Assembly (NCBI RefSeq): GCF_014697475.1
Contig: NZ_JACJRV010000023.1
Span: 1-64,000 of the forward strand
DNA length: 64,000 bases
Source of the DNA: Nostoc sp. FACHB-152
GTDB taxonomy: Bacteria; Cyanobacteriota; Cyanobacteriia; Cyanobacteriales; Nostocaceae
Direction: 5' to 3'
Shown here piece by piece: positions 28,101-35,993 of the stretch (the stretch's first letter is position 1; each line of letters opens with the position of its first letter). The notes under the pieces were generated by a model, which made no database searches, had not been told where the DNA came from, and was given only the letters and a program-made list of their open reading frames with translations. The position numbers were made by a program, and so were the translations under genes.

Positions 28101-31100
28101 GTGTCGCAGCAAACAAACGCACAACATGACTGTGATTAACTAGTACACCCTTCGGTTGACCTGTAGAGCCGGATGTATAGATGATATATGCAAGGTTATC
28201 AGTTGTCGATTCACTAAGGGGATTTTGTGAGCTTTGCTCAACTATGTTTTGATGATGTGTATCTAAACAAACAATATTAATTTCATTTAACGGTAGATTT
28301 TCTAGAAGATGCTGTTGGGTGAGTAGTACTGGCACTTGAGCATCTTGCAATATAAAGGCTAAACGTTGTTTTGGATAGGTGGGATCAAGCGGTACATAAG
28401 CACCGCCCGCTTTGAGGATGGCGAGTAACCCAATTACCATTTCTAGGGAACGCTCTAGACAAATCCCGACCTTAACTTCTGATTTGACTCCCAAGCAACG
28501 TAAATAATGTGCGAGTTGATTGGCTTTGGTGTTGAGTTCGCTATAAGTTAGTTGCTGATTTACTCTTCTCCTGTCGGAGACGCTACGCGAACGAGAAGCC
28601 GGGCAAAGCCCGTCTACATAAACAACTGCAACTGCATCGGGTGTTTTTTCTACTTGTTGTTCAAATAGTTGATGGAGACATTTATCTACAGGATAAGCAA
28701 TTTCTGTATTATCCCACTCTCGTAATAATTGATGCTGCTCCGATGCTGTTAGCAGTGGCAATTGGGATAAACGCTGCTGTGGATTGGCGACAATTCCCTC
28801 CAGTAAAGTTTGTAAATGCCCAGCCATCCGCTTGATTGTGCTTTCTTGGAATAAATCGCTGTTGTATTCAAAAGTAGCAACTAACCCCTCGACAGTTTCT
28901 GTCATATCGAGGGTTAAATCAAATTTAGCGGTGACACCATCCCCTTCTAATAAATTCAAAGTCAAATTCGGTAACTCTAAAGCTGACATCGGTGCATTTT
29001 GCAGCACAAACATGACTTGAAATAGCGGTGTGTGGCTCAAGTTGCGTTGGGGTTGTAGTTCTTCAACTAACAACTCAAAGGGTAAATCTTGATGGGCGTA
29101 AGCAGCTAAAGAAACTTCCCGTACTCGTTTTAGTAGTTCAGCAAAACTGGGATTTCCGTCTAAGTTAGTTCGCAGTACAAGGGTGTTGACAAAAACACCA
29201 ATTAACCCTTCTATTTCGGCGCGGTTGCGATTAGCGATCGCGGAACCAATTACCACATCTTCGCTACCTGTGTAACGGTATAGTAAGGTTTGGAAAGCTG
29301 CCAGCAATGTCATAAATAAGGTGGTTCCCTGTTGCTGGCTTAATTTATTCAGAGCAAGCGAGAGTTGATGAGACAGGTTAAATGAGTAGGTTGCACCCCG
29401 GAAAGTTTGAATTGCTGGTCTGGGGTAGTCAGTGGGTAATTCCAAGACTTTTGGCGCGTCTGCTAACTGTTTTCGCCAGTAAGTCATTTGAGTTTCTAGT
29501 ACTTCTCCTTGCAGCCATTTTCGTTGCCAAGCAGCAAAGTCAACATATTGTATTGGTAGTGGTGCTAATGGTGATAAAGATTCCCCATGACAATAGGCTT
29601 GATAAAGAGTTGCTAACTCCTGTACTAATACACCTGTTGACCAACCATCCGAGACGATGTGGTGCATTGTCAACAGTAATACGTGTTCTTCTGCACCAAG
29701 TCGCAATAGTTTTACCCTTAGCAGTAAGTCTTCTTTTAAGTCAAAAGGTGTTTGGGCTGCTTGTAAAGCTTGTTGTTTGACTTCGGCTTCGAGTTGATGT
29801 GCGCTGAGGTGGCTAAGATCCAATATTGATAATACTAAGTTTGCTGCTTGATGAATAACAGCGATCGCTTGTCCTTCTATAGTGTGAAAATTAGTCCGCA
29901 ACGCTTCATGACGATTGATAATTTCGTTGAAGCTTTGTTGTAATGCTGTTACATTTAGTTGTCCTTGGAGACGCACAGAAATGGGAATATTGTATGATGG
30001 GCTGTTTGGTTCTAATTGGGACAGAAACCACAATCTTTGTTGAGCAAAAGATAGGGGTAATTTTTCTAAGCGTGAAACTGGCTCAATCTTGCTTTGGGCA
30101 ACTCCTGAGCCTTGCTGCATGGCTTGGGTAATTTCTATTGCTAACTGAGCAATTGTTGGTTTTTCAAATAAACAACGCAAAGGCAATTCTATTTGAAATA
30201 CTTGGCGAATTTGGGAAATGACGCGAGTTGCAATTAAGGAATGCCCACCTAATTCAAAAAAGTTATGCTCAATACTTATTTTTTCAATACCGAGAACTTC
30301 TGCCCAAATACCTGTGAGTAATTTCTCAATTGGTGTGGACGCAGGAACAATATCAGAGGATGATAATAATTGTGTAGATTCAGGTGTGGGTAGAGCTTTG
30401 CGGTCAACTTTACCATTAGGGGTCAGTGGTAGTGTTTCCAGTTCCACAAAAGTTGCAGGAATCATATAGTTGGGCAACTTTGACTCCAAGAACTGGCGCA
30501 GTTGAGCAATTATCAGCGTTTGCTCAACTTGTGGAACCATATAAGCGACGATTCGTGGAGAATCTGTGGCATCTTCTCGTACAGTAACTACGGTTTCTCG
30601 CACTTGAGGGTATTGGCTAATTACTGTTTCAATTTCACCCAGTTCAATGCGGAAACCACGAATTTTTACTTGGTTATCAATTCGACCAAGATATTCGATT
30701 TCGCCATTGGGTAAATATCTCGCTAAGTCCCCAGTTTTATATAACCGCGCCGATGGTTCATCGCTAAAAGGATTGGGAATAAATTTTTCGGCTGTTAAAT
30801 CCGGACGCTGGAAATAACCACGGGCTAAACCAGCACCACCTATATACAACTCGCCTGCTACACCAACAGGAACTAATTGATTATATTGGTCGAGGATGTA
30901 GAGTTGTGTGTTAGCAATTGGTGAACTAATTGGTACAGTGTCGTTAACAGTTTCTATTCGCCTCGCGGCTGACCAAATGGTGGTTTCTGTGGGGCCGTAC
31001 ATATTCCAAACAAAACTACACCGTTCTAATAATTTCCTCGCTAAATTTGCGGATAAAGCTTCTCCACCACAAAGAATTTTTAATTGCTCACTTCCATCCC

Positions 31101-33378
31101 AACCTGCTGCTAAAAGTAACTGCCATGTTGCTGGTGTGGCTTGCATGACTGTCGCTTTTGAGTCTTTGATTTTGGCTAATAACTGATTGCCATCGGAGAT
31201 AATTTCTTGACTAGCGACTATTAAACAAGCACCAACTATGATCGGTAGAAAAATCTCTAATGCGGCAATATCAAAAGAATAAGTTGTAACTGCTAGTAAT
31301 TTGTCTTGAGATGTTAGCCCTGGGGCTTGTTTCATGGAGTACAAAAAGTTGCTCAGAGCAATGTGGGGAATTTGTACACCTTTTGGTTTGCCCGTGGAAC
31401 CAGAAGTATAAATAATATAAGCTAAGTTCTCTGCCGTGAGTTCGGAATATAAATTATTCTGGCTTTGCTGGGCTATCAGATGCCAATCGCTATCTAGACA
31501 AATTATTTGCGCTTGATGCTGTGGCAATACTTGTACTAATGAGACTTGAGTTAGTAATACTGGGGCTTGAGTATCTTCTAAGATATATTCCAACCGTTGT
31601 TGAGGATAATTAGGATCAAGGGGTACATAAGCACCGCCTGTTTTGAGGATGGCGAGTAACCCAATTACCATTTCTAGGGAACGCTCTAGACAAATCCCTA
31701 CCTTAACTTCTGGTTTGACTCCCAGTGAACGTAAATAATGGGCGAGTTGATTGGCTTTGGTGTTGAGTTCGGTGTAAGTTAATTGCTGATGTTCATAAAC
31801 AACTGCAACTGCGTCGGGTGTAAGTTCTACTTGTTGCTCAAATAGTTCATGAATACATTTATCGACAGGATAGGCAACTTCTGTATTATTCCACTCTCGC
31901 AATAACTGTTGCTGTTCAGATGCGGTTAATAATGGTAGCTGAGATAAATGCTGCTGTGGATTTGCAATAATTCCTTCTAGCAATATTTGAAAATGTTCTG
32001 CTATTCGGGTAATTGTATCTGCATTAAATAAATCGCTACTATATTCAAATATACCTATCAGTTCTTCTTGCTGTTCTACCATATTTAGGCTTAAGTCAAA
32101 CTGAGACGTTTCACTTTCTGCCTCTGATATGGTCAAAGTTAGTTCCCCTATTTCTAAAGTTGGCATGGGGCTATTATTGAGGGAAAACCAAACTTGAAAA
32201 AGCGGGTTATGGCTGAGGTTACGTTCTGGCTGAATTTCTTCTACTAATTTCTCAAAAGGTAAATCTTGGTGGGTATAAGCGTCTAATGTTATCTCTTTAA
32301 CTCGTGCCAAGAAATCTAGGAAACTAGGATTACCACTGACATTAGTTCGCAGCACTAAAGTATTGACAAAAAACCCGATTAACTTTTCAATTTGCGGAAG
32401 ATTACGGTTAGCGATCGCAGTCCCAATAATAATATCCTCTTGTTGACTATAGCGATACAAAAGGATTTTGAAAGCTGTCAGCAAGGTCATAAATAAAGTG
32501 GCTCCTGCTTGCTGACTAAGTGCTTTCAGTTCAGTAGTTAAAGATTTAGAAAGGGTCAAAGAATGGGTTTTCCCTTTATAAGATTGCACCGCAGGGCGAG
32601 GATAATCTGTTGGGAGTTGTAATACTGGTAAAGAGCCACCTAATTTTTGCTTCCAGTAATTTTTTTGGGCTGTTAGTACTTCTCCTTGTAAGTAATCTTG
32701 TTGCCAAGTAGCAAAGTCTCCATACTGAATTGGTAACTCAGGTAAGGATGAGTTTTTACCATCACACAAAGCTTTATATAGGGTTGCTAATTCATGTATC
32801 AATACACCTATTGACCACCCATCAGAAACAATATGGTGCATTGAAAATAATAATATATACTCTTCTGGATTGAGCCGCAGTAACTTAGCTCTTAATAACA
32901 AATCATTATTGATGTCAAATGGTTGTTTTGCTTCTTGAGATGCTAATTTTTTTACTTCTACTGTTTGTTGATGTATATCTAGTTCACTAATATTAAATAC
33001 TGGCAACAAGAATGTTTTTGATAAATGAATAAATGCTACAGGTTTATCTTCTATAGTTTGAAAATTACAGCGCAAAACTTCATGACGATTGATAATTTCT
33101 TGCAAACTAGCTTGTAAAGCATCAAAATTTAGTTTACCTTTGAGATTAACTACAGCAGACACATTATAAAATGGGTTTTCTGGCTCTAACTGAGTCAAAA
33201 ACCATAATCTTTGTTGAGAGAAAGATAAAGGAACAGGATTATGTTGGGAACGACGGGAAATAGATTTTTGTTGATTATCTAACTTTAATTCACCCCGCAA
33301 GCGTTTTTCTAAAAGTGTTCGTTTTGCAGGTGATAGTTGAGAACGTCTAATAGAAATTTCATTTTTTTTATTACTCAT
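22171..33378 (-). CDS. Trimodular NRPS: C-A(Gly)-PCP-C-A(Thr)-PCP-C-A(Orn-like)-PCP-E
   Basis: Three complete modules and a terminal epimerase make this the largest gene here. All three C domains have HHIVSDGWS. Hand-read codes are: A1 D-I-L-Q-L-G-M-I-W-K (glycine); A2 D-F-W-N-I-G-M-V-H-K (the textbook threonine code); A3 D-V-G-E-V-C-S-I-D-K, closest to the ornithine code DVGEIGSIDK. The last PCP has LGGDSI, typical before epimerases, and the E domain shows HHLAVDGVSWRIL, so a D-residue is passed on. I chose the ATG at 33378 (MSNKKNEIS); an in-frame start at 33429 would add 17 residues without a better ribosome site. The gene follows FkbH closely, and its first C must accept a polyketide chain from the PKS. 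Two short genomic repeats have inserted in frame, at 26763 and 28561. Confidence 0.94.
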   Translation of the reverse strand: MSNKKNEISIRRSQLSPAKRTLLEKRLRGELKLDNQQKSISRRSQHNPVPLSFSQQRLWFLTQLEPENPFYNVSAVVNLKGKLNFDALQASLQEIINRHEVLRCNFQTIEDKPVAFIHLSKTFLLPVFNISELDIHQQTVEVKKLASQEAKQPFDINNDLLLRAKLLRLNPEEYILLFSMHHIVSDGWSIGVLIHELATLYKALCDGKNSSLPELPIQYGDFATWQQDYLQGEVLTAQKNYWKQKLGGSLPVLQLPTDYPRPAVQSYKGKTHSLTLSKSLTTELKALSQQAGATLFMTLLTAFKILLYRYSQQEDIIIGTAIANRNLPQIEKLIGFFVNTLVLRTNVSGNPSFLDFLARVKEITLDAYTHQDLPFEKLVEEIQPERNLSHNPLFQVWFSLNNSPMPTLEIGELTLTISEAESETSQFDLSLNMVEQQEELIGIFEYSSDLFNADTITRIAEHFQILLEGIIANPQQHLSQLPLLTASEQQQLLREWNNTEVAYPVDKCIHELFEQQVELTPDAVAVVYEHQQLTYTELNTKANQLAHYLRSLGVKPEVKVGICLERSLEMVIGLLAILKTGGAYVPLDPNYPQQRLEYILEDTQAPVLLTQVSLVQVLPQHQAQIICLDSDWHLIAQQSQNNLYSELTAENLAYIIYTSGSTGKPKGVQIPHIALSNFLYSMKQAPGLTSQDKLLAVTTYSFDIAALEIFLPIIVGACLIVASQEIISDGNQLLAKIKDSKATVMQATPATWQLLLAAGWDGSEQLKILCGGEALSANLARKLLERCSFVWNMYGPTETTIWSAARRIETVNDTVPISSPIANTQLYILDQYNQLVPVGVAGELYIGGAGLARGYFQRPDLTAEKFIPNPFSDEPSARLYKTGDLARYLPNGEIEYLGRIDNQVKIRGFRIELGEIETVISQYPQVRETVVTVREDATDSPRIVAYMVPQVEQTLIIAQLRQFLESKLPNYMIPATFVELETLPLTPNGKVDRKALPTPESTQLLSSSDIVPASTPIEKLLTGIWAEVLGIEKISIEHNFFELGGHSLIATRVISQIRQVFQIELPLRCLFEKPTIAQLAIEITQAMQQGSGVAQSKIEPVSRLEKLPLSFAQQRLWFLSQLEPNSPSYNIPISVRLQGQLNVTALQQSFNEIINRHEALRTNFHTIEGQAIAVIHQAANLVLSILDLSHLSAHQLEAEVKQQALQAAQTPFDLKEDLLLRVKLLRLGAEEHVLLLTMHHIVSDGWSTGVLVQELATLYQAYCHGESLSPLAPLPIQYVDFAAWQRKWLQGEVLETQMTYWRKQLADAPKVLELPTDYPRPAIQTFRGATYSFNLSHQLSLALNKLSQQQGTTLFMTLLAAFQTLLYRYTGSEDVVIGSAIANRNRAEIEGLIGVFVNTLVLRTNLDGNPSFAELLKRVREVSLAAYAHQDLPFELLVEELQPQRNLSHTPLFQVMFVLQNAPMSALELPNLTLNLLEGDGVTAKFDLTLDMTETVEGLVATFEYNSDLFQESTIKRMAGHLQTLLEGIVANPQQRLSQLPLLTASEQHQLLREWDNTEIAYPVDKCLHQLFEQQVEKTPDAVAVVYVDGLCPASRSRSVSDRRRVNQQLTYSELNTKANQLAHYLRCLGVKSEVKVGICLERSLEMVIGLLAILKAGGAYVPLDPTYPKQRLAFILQDAQVPVLLTQQHLLENLPLNEINIVCLDTHHQNIVEQSSQNPLSESTTDNLAYIIYTSGSTGQPKGVLVNHSHVVRLFAATQHWYNFNQQDIWTLFHSIAFDFSVWEIWGALLYGGRLVVVPYWVSRSPQDFYQLLLTQQVTVLNQTPSAFRQLVQVEESLENTHNIHNLNLRTVIFGGEALQMESLRPWFERYGDSRPQLVNMYGITETTVHVTYRPLTMADLQLSSASVIGRPIPDLQVYLLDSEQQPVPMGVPGEMYIGGAGVVRGYLNRPDLTPLRFIPDFFSKKPGARLYKSGDLARYLPNGDIEYLGRIDHQVKIRGFRIELGEIEAVINQYPSISASVVIVREDETENKSLVAYITVQPQQAIAIPELRRFLESKLPNYMVPMAIVVLEALPLTPNGKIDRRALPAPDLTQLISESNFVAPTTPVEEMLAGIWAQVLGLEKVGVNDNFFDLGGHSLIATRVISQIRQVFAVEIPLRRLFELSTVSELAKEIQAAIQADKGLEVPPIKPIARSSETGLCPSPQLPLSFAQQRLWFLSELEPNSPFYNIPAAVRLEGQLNLTALEQSFNEILRRHEVLRTNFRTVAGQAIAVISPATPQLLSVIDLSELPLAQQETQVKQLALAEAQQPFNLEADTLLRVKLLRLSDREYVTLLTMHHIVSDGWSIDVLVRELATLYQAFCQGQPSPLPELEIQYADFAAWQRQWFEREVLESQLAYWRKQLDGAPAVLELPTDYPRPAIQSSRGATYCFCLSKDQSLALKSLSRQQGSTLFMTLLAAFKLLLHRYTGSNDIVIGSPIANRNHSQIEGLIGFFVNTLVLRTNLAGNPSFSELLHRVKEVALGAYTHQDTPFELLVDKMQPQRDLSHTPLFQVMFALQNTQNSEIELPGLTLTTLETDSGTAKFDLTLDMKETDEGLVGTLEYSIDLFQPQTIQRMAGHLQTLVCGIIANPEERLSELPLLTAEEQSQLIVDWNQTQVEYSSDQCIHQLFEAQVEKTPDAVAVVFGNQQLTYHQLNQRANQLGHYLQKLGVGAEVLVGICVERSLDMAIALLGILKAGGAYVPLDPDQPQQRLDFMLQDAECSVLITQKQLTETLRTYTGKVIYLDADWELIAQEQESNLTSNVQATNLAYLIYTSGSTGKSKGVMVEHSSLVNAYYSWEKAYQLGSQVRCHLQMANFSFDVFTGDFVRALCSGGKLVLCPRELLLESQQLYELMCQQQVDCAEFVPVVLRNLVEYLEKSQQKLDFMRLVICGSDSWYGAEYQRFRAVLGEETRLINSFGVTEATIDSSYFEHTTGELASEQLVPIGRPYANSQLYILDANLQPVPIGVMGELYIGGNGLARGYHKRPDLTAEKFISNIFSQKSRARLYKTGDLARYLSDGNIEFLGRIDNQVKLRGFRIELGEIEALLSQNPAISETVVVVREDIPGNKRLVAYIVANSILQTSDIRNFLKDKLPDYMIPSAFVQLDVLPLTPNGKIDRRALPVPSNLEVANTFVAPSTLVESKLAQIWAEVLRVKQVGIYDNFFELGGDSILTIQIVAKANQAGLRLTAKHIFQYQNIAELATVCATTEETTQAEQGMVTGLVPLTPIQDWFFRQNLPESHHYNQAVLLEVQQAIAPDILRQSIQYLYIHHDALRLQFEQTESGWQQVIAPPETEVNFTRFDFSKLSAAEQQPAIEAAATKLQASFDLSSGIFIQVALFDLGSHQPSRLLIIIHHLAVDGVSWRILLEDLQTIYQQLSQGKTVDLPTKTTSFKQWSYYLQEYAKSAALAQEQHYWLALSQKKVFPLPVDYVDGENTEASIDIVSIELSVEETQALLKEVPQAYNTQINDVLLTALGQAFVSWTGNQSLLIELEGHGREEIFNNVDLSRTIGWFTTIFPVYIDLAADLDPATALKRVKEELRSIPNRGIDYGVLRYLSQNQQITKTLDSIPKAEVLFNYLGQFDQTFSEYSTFNFAQESSGLAVSQQNQRSHLLEINALIANNKLQVDWTYSKNIHRQNTVKFIAEKFKELLCKLITHCLSPEAGGYTPSDFPDAMLNEYQLEKVLAEMGLD
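26763..26798. repeat. Short GGGCAAAGCCC-type repeat inserted in frame in NRPS linker
   Basis: The + strand reads GGGCAAAGCCCCGTCTCCGA near a HIP1-like GATCGCGC. It encodes an extra stretch around ETGLCPSP in the linker before the third C domain, where sister linkers have only a few residues between PI(S/A)RS and LPLSFAQQ. The insert adds about 8 residues and keeps the frame. It shares GTCGGAGACG and GGGCAAAGCCC with the insert at 28561. Confidence 0.6.
28561..28614. repeat. 54-base palindromic repeat inserted in frame in Thr A domain
   Basis: The Thr adenylation domain has about 18 extra residues (including GLCPASRSRSVSDRRR) between AVAVVY and QQLTYSELN, where every other A domain here has two or three. 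The DNA contains GTCGGAGACGCTACGCGAAC and the hairpin GGGCAAAGCCC, typical of short repeats dispersed in Nostoc-type genomes. The 54-base length preserves the reading frame. Confidence 0.75.
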
Positions 33379-33432
33379 AATAATATCTGAATAAATTTTT
33401 AAATATATGTACCTATTCTTGACTCTCAAAAA

Positions 33433-34503
33433 TTAACTCACCTGAAATTTAATATATGCAGGTACAGGTTGAATGCGCGTTAAATCATTTTCCATAACTA
33501 TCAAGCCATCATTGTTGACTACAGTTTCTTTAAAGCCAGCAAATTTATAAGATATATACATCATGCGATTGCGATTATTAAAGACAAATTCTGCTATGAG
33601 GCGGACGTTGTTGGTTTGAGCTAAACTCATCACATAATTCAACATAACTGTTCCCACACCTCTTGACATCACACGACAAGACATCAGTAAAAGCTTGATT
33701 TTCCAAACATCCGCTTGACATTCAATTAGCACTAAACCGATTTTTCCATAACTGCCATACTTATCTTCTAAACTAGCAATTAGCAATTTATGATTTTCGG
33801 AAGTGCGAAAATTATTGAGTTCATTATATGAATATGTATAACCAGTTGTATTTAATTGGTTAGTGCGTAAGGTTAATTCTTCTGCGCGTTGCAAATCTTC
33901 TTCTTGTGCCAATGATATTGTGAAATTCATCTTTAAAGTAGCTAAGAATTCTTCTGCTGTGCCGACAAAATCTTTCTCAGCATTTTGACGCTCAATATCA
34001 CTAAGGTACATCAACCTTCTTATGCGAGAATCTTCCGTAATAAAGCGAGGATTCATCACAGGCATATCTAGAATATTACCGATTTCATCAGCATTTATAC
34101 AAAGAATTTCTGGTAGAGAAAACTTTACTTCTTCAAGTTCAAATAATTGGTCATCAACAAAAGCGATCGCGTCTAGTCCAATATTCAATAATTTAGCAAT
34201 CTCTTTCAAGGAAGATGCTTTTGAATTCCAGTTAATTTGGGGATATAAAAAATATTCTTTTAAACCATATTCTTCTAATTTAGCTATTGCTGTAGCATAA
34301 TCATTTTTGCTGGCAATAGATTGTAAAATGCCACGATTATCTAAAGTCTGAATAATATTGACTATATCTTTTCGCAGCGAAATTTTATCATCTTCTAATA
34401 AAACTCCATCCCATAAAGTATTATCTAAATCCCAAACTAGGCATTTAATAACTTTTTTATCTTCTTGTTGACTATCGACGTTTTTTTCTTGAGTCCCAAC
34501 CAT
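33433..34503 (-). CDS. FkbH-like glyceryl-ACP forming enzyme (HAD + GNAT-like)
   Basis: The 356-residue protein has an N-terminal HAD phosphatase motif VWDLDNTLWDG (Asp25 and Asp27) and a GNAT-like C-terminal half (KYGSYGKIGLVLIE, then SCRVMSRGVGTVML). This is the FkbH architecture at normal length. FkbH-type enzymes take 1,3-bisphosphoglycerate, dephosphorylate it and transfer the glyceryl unit to a dedicated ACP. Oxidation by the two dehydrogenases encoded just upstream then gives hydroxymalonyl-ACP, or methoxymalonyl-ACP after O-methylation. It lies 32 bases after the acyl-CoA dehydrogenase-like gene and just before the trimodular NRPS, as the last gene of the extender-unit cassette. Confidence 0.92.
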   Translation of the reverse strand: MVGTQEKNVDSQQEDKKVIKCLVWDLDNTLWDGVLLEDDKISLRKDIVNIIQTLDNRGILQSIASKNDYATAIAKLEEYGLKEYFLYPQINWNSKASSLKEIAKLLNIGLDAIAFVDDQLFELEEVKFSLPEILCINADEIGNILDMPVMNPRFITEDSRIRRLMYLSDIERQNAEKDFVGTAEEFLATLKMNFTISLAQEEDLQRAEELTLRTNQLNTTGYTYSYNELNNFRTSENHKLLIASLEDKYGSYGKIGLVLIECQADVWKIKLLLMSCRVMSRGVGTVMLNYVMSLAQTNNVRLIAEFVFNNRNRMMYISYKFAGFKETVVNNDGLIVMENDLTRIQPVPAYIKFQVS

Positions 34504-34535
34504 AGTCTATTTTCTCAGATATTTAATGCAATATA

Positions 34536-35720
34536 TTAAACTTTCTCAGTTAATTTACTTTGCCAAGCAGTAGCAACGTTGGAAATAAAATAATCTTGGT
34601 ATCCTGATTCTGCAATCGTAATTTCTTGAATTTGAGTACTACCTTCAATAATTTCCATAATTTTGGAATCTCGTAAATATCTTTCTACAGGATACTCATT
34701 ACTACAACCATTTCCACCATGAATTTGTACAGCATCATTGGCTATTTTAGTTGCTGCTGTAGATGCAAAATACTTGGCAATAGAAGTTTCTATAATTGAG
34801 TTAGGATGGTTAATATCTTTGAGATAACCAGCTTGATAACATAACAGTCTTGCTGCTTTGATGTTAGTTATCATCTGACTAATCTTTTGGCGAATTAATT
34901 GATGTTCTTTAAGGTACACATCAAATTGTTTGCGATCGCTAGTATACTCGATGCAAGCTTCTAAACAAGCTTGAGCAATACCTACACAACCACAGGCGAC
35001 ACTATATCTACCATAATCAAGTGCAGAAGCAGCAATGTAAGAAAATCCAAAACCTAATTTACCGACTAAATTTTCTTCAGCAACCTCACAGTTATTAAAC
35101 TGCAATTCTGCTACCATTGATGCTCTAGTACCTAAAATACCAGACATTGGTTTTACCAATAAACCTGGGTTATTTTTTTCCACTAAAAAAGCAGTCTGTT
35201 TACCTTCACATTTAGCAAATACCAAAAATAAATCTGCTATTTGTCCATAGGTAATCCATTTTTTTCGTCCATTTAAAATATAAGTATTACCTGTAAATAT
35301 TGCTGTGGTTTCTACATTTTTAGCATCGCTACCTACATTCGGTTCGCTCAATGCAAAAGCAGCGATAATTTCTCCCGTTGCTAGTTTAGAAAGCCAATAA
35401 TCTTTTTGCAATTTACTTCCCCATTTGCATATAGCCTGGGAAACCATGTTATGGACTGTCAGCAAACTCCGTACAGAAGAACATCCGCGTCCAATTTCTT
35501 CGTTGAGAATACCGTAACTAATCATGTCCATTCCTTCGCCGCCATATTCTTGTGGTAATACAGCACCGAAGAAACCACGTTGAGCAATTTTTTTGATGAG
35601 TTTAGGGGAAGTAAATTCTTTTTGATCCCATTCACCAGCGTGAGGAAATATTTCCTGATTTACAAAAACTCTAATTTCAGCTTGGTATTTTTTTTGTTGG
35701 GGAGTTAGTTCTAGTTTCAT
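34536..35720 (-). CDS. Acyl-CoA dehydrogenase-like, extender-unit cassette (FkbI type)
   Basis: This is a 394-residue flavoprotein of the acyl-CoA dehydrogenase family: ALSEPNVGSDA and ITYGQIADLFLVFAK in the middle domain, IHGGNGCSNEYPVERYLRD near the end, and a catalytic-position Glu359 in EIIEGSTQIQ. In methoxymalonyl/hydroxymalonyl pathways such enzymes act on ACP-bound rather than CoA-bound substrates and perform one of the two oxidations of glyceryl-ACP. The start codon overlaps the end of the ACP gene by 4 bases, which suggests translational coupling. Fatty-acid degradation is unlikely given the FkbH, ACP and 3-hydroxyacyl dehydrogenase neighbours. Confidence 0.9.
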   Translation of the reverse strand: MKLELTPQQKKYQAEIRVFVNQEIFPHAGEWDQKEFTSPKLIKKIAQRGFFGAVLPQEYGGEGMDMISYGILNEEIGRGCSSVRSLLTVHNMVSQAICKWGSKLQKDYWLSKLATGEIIAAFALSEPNVGSDAKNVETTAIFTGNTYILNGRKKWITYGQIADLFLVFAKCEGKQTAFLVEKNNPGLLVKPMSGILGTRASMVAELQFNNCEVAEENLVGKLGFGFSYIAASALDYGRYSVACGCVGIAQACLEACIEYTSDRKQFDVYLKEHQLIRQKISQMITNIKAARLLCYQAGYLKDINHPNSIIETSIAKYFASTAATKIANDAVQIHGGNGCSNEYPVERYLRDSKIMEIIEGSTQIQEITIAESGYQDYFISNVATAWQSKLTEKV

Positions 35721-35974
35721 GATACTATTTTTGCTATAGAAGCATTTTTACGCTCAACTAAATTGGTGAGGGAATTGATAGTGCGGAAATTATCAAACTC
35801 CAAGTCTTCGTTTTCAATAGTGATTTGAAATTCTTGTTCTATAAATAAAACAAGTTGCATAGCAAACATAGAATTAACAAACCCTAAAGAAAAAATATCT
35901 TCGTCAACTTGCAAATCATGATTGCCAAAAAATCTAGAAAGGAATGCTTTAATTTGGGTTTGAATTTTGTTCAT
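35717..35974 (-). CDS. Free acyl carrier protein (FkbJ type)
   Basis: The 85-residue protein has a carrier-protein fold. The phosphopantetheine attachment Ser35 lies in LGFVNSMFAM, a divergent version of the usual DSL motif that is common in FkbJ-like ACPs. It should carry the glyceryl, hydroxymalonyl or methoxymalonyl unit while FkbH and the dehydrogenases act, and then hand it to a PKS acyltransferase. It is 19 bases from the 3-hydroxyacyl dehydrogenase gene and overlaps the next gene by 4 bases. Confidence 0.88.
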   Translation of the reverse strand: MNKIQTQIKAFLSRFFGNHDLQVDEDIFSLGFVNSMFAMQLVLFIEQEFQITIENEDLEFDNFRTINSLTNLVERKNASIAKIVS

Positions 35975-35993
35975 TGTGCTTGATAATTCCTAT

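Noticed and set aside
29382-29780. Long plus-strand frames inside the NRPS genes (here 132 codons, several others of 60-110)
   Set aside because: They lie opposite conserved C and A domain motifs and have no family features; antisense shadows of long minus-strand genes.
22171-33378. Kilobase-scale direct repeats across the NRPS genes
   Set aside because: They are the expected similarity between homologous C, A and PCP domains, not a separate repeat element.
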